A DNA stretch of 6,590 bases, taken from assembly GCA_964515905.1 (NCBI GenBank), contig CAZEWK010000100.1, positions 1 to 6,590 of the forward strand, written 5' to 3'. The stretch's first letter is position 1. Each line of letters starts with the position of its first letter. A program made the position numbers and the translations under genes. Shown here piece after piece: positions 6,171 to 6,590 of the stretch. The notes under the pieces are model-generated. The model was not told the DNA's origin. It was given only the letters and a program-made list of their open reading frames with translations, and ran no database searches. The DNA is from GCA-2712985 sp964515905 (GTDB lineage Bacteria > Pseudomonadota > Alphaproteobacteria > UBA7887).

Positions 6171-6590
6171 ATGGCAGGTCTTTACTACGATGAATTTGAG
6201 GTGGGTATGGAGTTTGAGCACTCCTTAACACGAACAGTGACCGAAATGGATAATATTATGTTTTGTGCGATGACACATAACCCCCAACCGTTGCATTTAG
6301 ATGAACATTTTGCAAAAAATACGGAATATGGACAACGCATCGTAAACAGTCTTTTTACTCTTGGATTAATTATTGGTGTAGCGGTTGGTGATACGACATT
6401 AGGAACCACACTTGGGAACCTTGGAATGACAGACGTTCGTTTTCCAAAACCAGTGTTTCATGGGGATACTCTGCGTGCTGTCACACGAGTCAAAGGGATG
6501 AGAGAAAGCAAATCACGGCCCGACTCGGGTCTCGTTACATTTGAGCATTTTGGTTTCAACCAACGAGATGAAGAAGTAGCATATTGCGTT
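6171..6590 (+). CDS. MaoC-like (hotdog-fold) dehydratase/enoyl-CoA hydratase, 3'-truncated by window edge
   Basis: The frame from the ATG at 6171 stays open for 140 codons to the window end. It encodes the start of a MaoC-family hotdog protein, which adds water to or removes it from acyl-CoA thioesters in the cytosol. The N-terminal YYDEFEVGMEFEHSLTRTVTE is the usual opening strand-turn. The hydratase loop reads THNPQPLHLDEHFA (35-48), followed by FPKPVFHGDTL (91-101) and by RESKSRPDSGLVTFEH (111-126), a segment common in this family. In standard R-hydratases the loop is GDxNPxH; here the catalytic Asp position is Asn37 and the Asn position is Gln39. This form is familiar from the NTQPLHxD subgroup that includes mesaconyl-CoA hydratase/beta-methylmalyl-CoA dehydratase-like proteins. 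About 10-30 residues or a longer C-terminal half may be missing. The gene is divergent from the EamA permease, has a GGAAGG ribosome binding site, and its downstream partners are out of view. Confidence 0.9.
   Translation, partial: MAGLYYDEFEVGMEFEHSLTRTVTEMDNIMFCAMTHNPQPLHLDEHFAKNTEYGQRIVNSLFTLGLIIGVAVGDTTLGTTLGNLGMTDVRFPKPVFHGDTLRAVTRVKGMRESKSRPDSGLVTFEHFGFNQRDEEVAYCV

Noticed and set aside
6185..6409. Minus-strand open frame opposite the MaoC-like gene.
   Set aside because: The plus strand encodes clear MaoC motifs throughout; the antisense frame has no family features.

Overview
The window is bacterial chromosomal DNA of moderate, slightly AT-rich composition. It is densely coded, with short intergenic gaps and Shine-Dalgarno sequences in front of several genes. 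There is no phage, transposon, CRISPR or RNA gene signature. The gene set (SDR oxidoreductase, small-molecule methyltransferase, hydantoinase-type amidohydrolase, carboxymuconolactone-decarboxylase-type protein, NHL-propeller lyase homologue, EamA permease, MaoC hydratase) is typical of the catabolic accessory regions of free-living heterotrophs such as marine or soil Proteobacteria or SAR202-like lineages. The phylum cannot be fixed from this sequence alone.

Layout from left to right: (1) the 3' part of an SDR dehydrogenase that enters from the left edge, followed on the same strand after 44 bases by a class I SAM-dependent methyltransferase; (2) a hydantoinase/dihydropyrimidinase-family amidohydrolase on the minus strand, convergent with the methyltransferase; (3) a 179-base divergent promoter region; (4) a plus-strand pair, a CMD/AhpD-like protein and then a six-bladed NHL propeller resembling peptidyl-alpha-hydroxyglycine alpha-amidating lyase (PAL), 54 bases apart and probably co-transcribed; (5) a minus-strand EamA/DMT permease, convergent with the propeller gene; (6) a 247-base divergent region with a clean 7+7 inverted repeat; (7) the 5' part of a MaoC-like hydratase that runs off the right edge.

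The most interesting unit is the divergent block at 1704-4957. A ring-opening cyclic amidohydrolase faces a PAL-like propeller that keeps the PAL active-site pattern (three His, Arg and Tyr). PAL splits N-acyl-alpha-hydroxyglycine into an amide and glyoxylate. This is chemically the same cleavage as ureidoglycolate to urea and glyoxylate, the step that follows ring-opening in ureide breakdown. A speculative reading is a small pathway in which the amidohydrolase opens a cyclic ureide or imide and the propeller lyase cleaves the resulting carbinolamide, with the thiol-redox CMD protein and perhaps the EamA permease in support. The SDR, methyltransferase and MaoC genes may belong to other pathways. 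Two active-site substitutions in the amidohydrolase suggest that its substrate is not a standard hydantoin or dihydropyrimidine.
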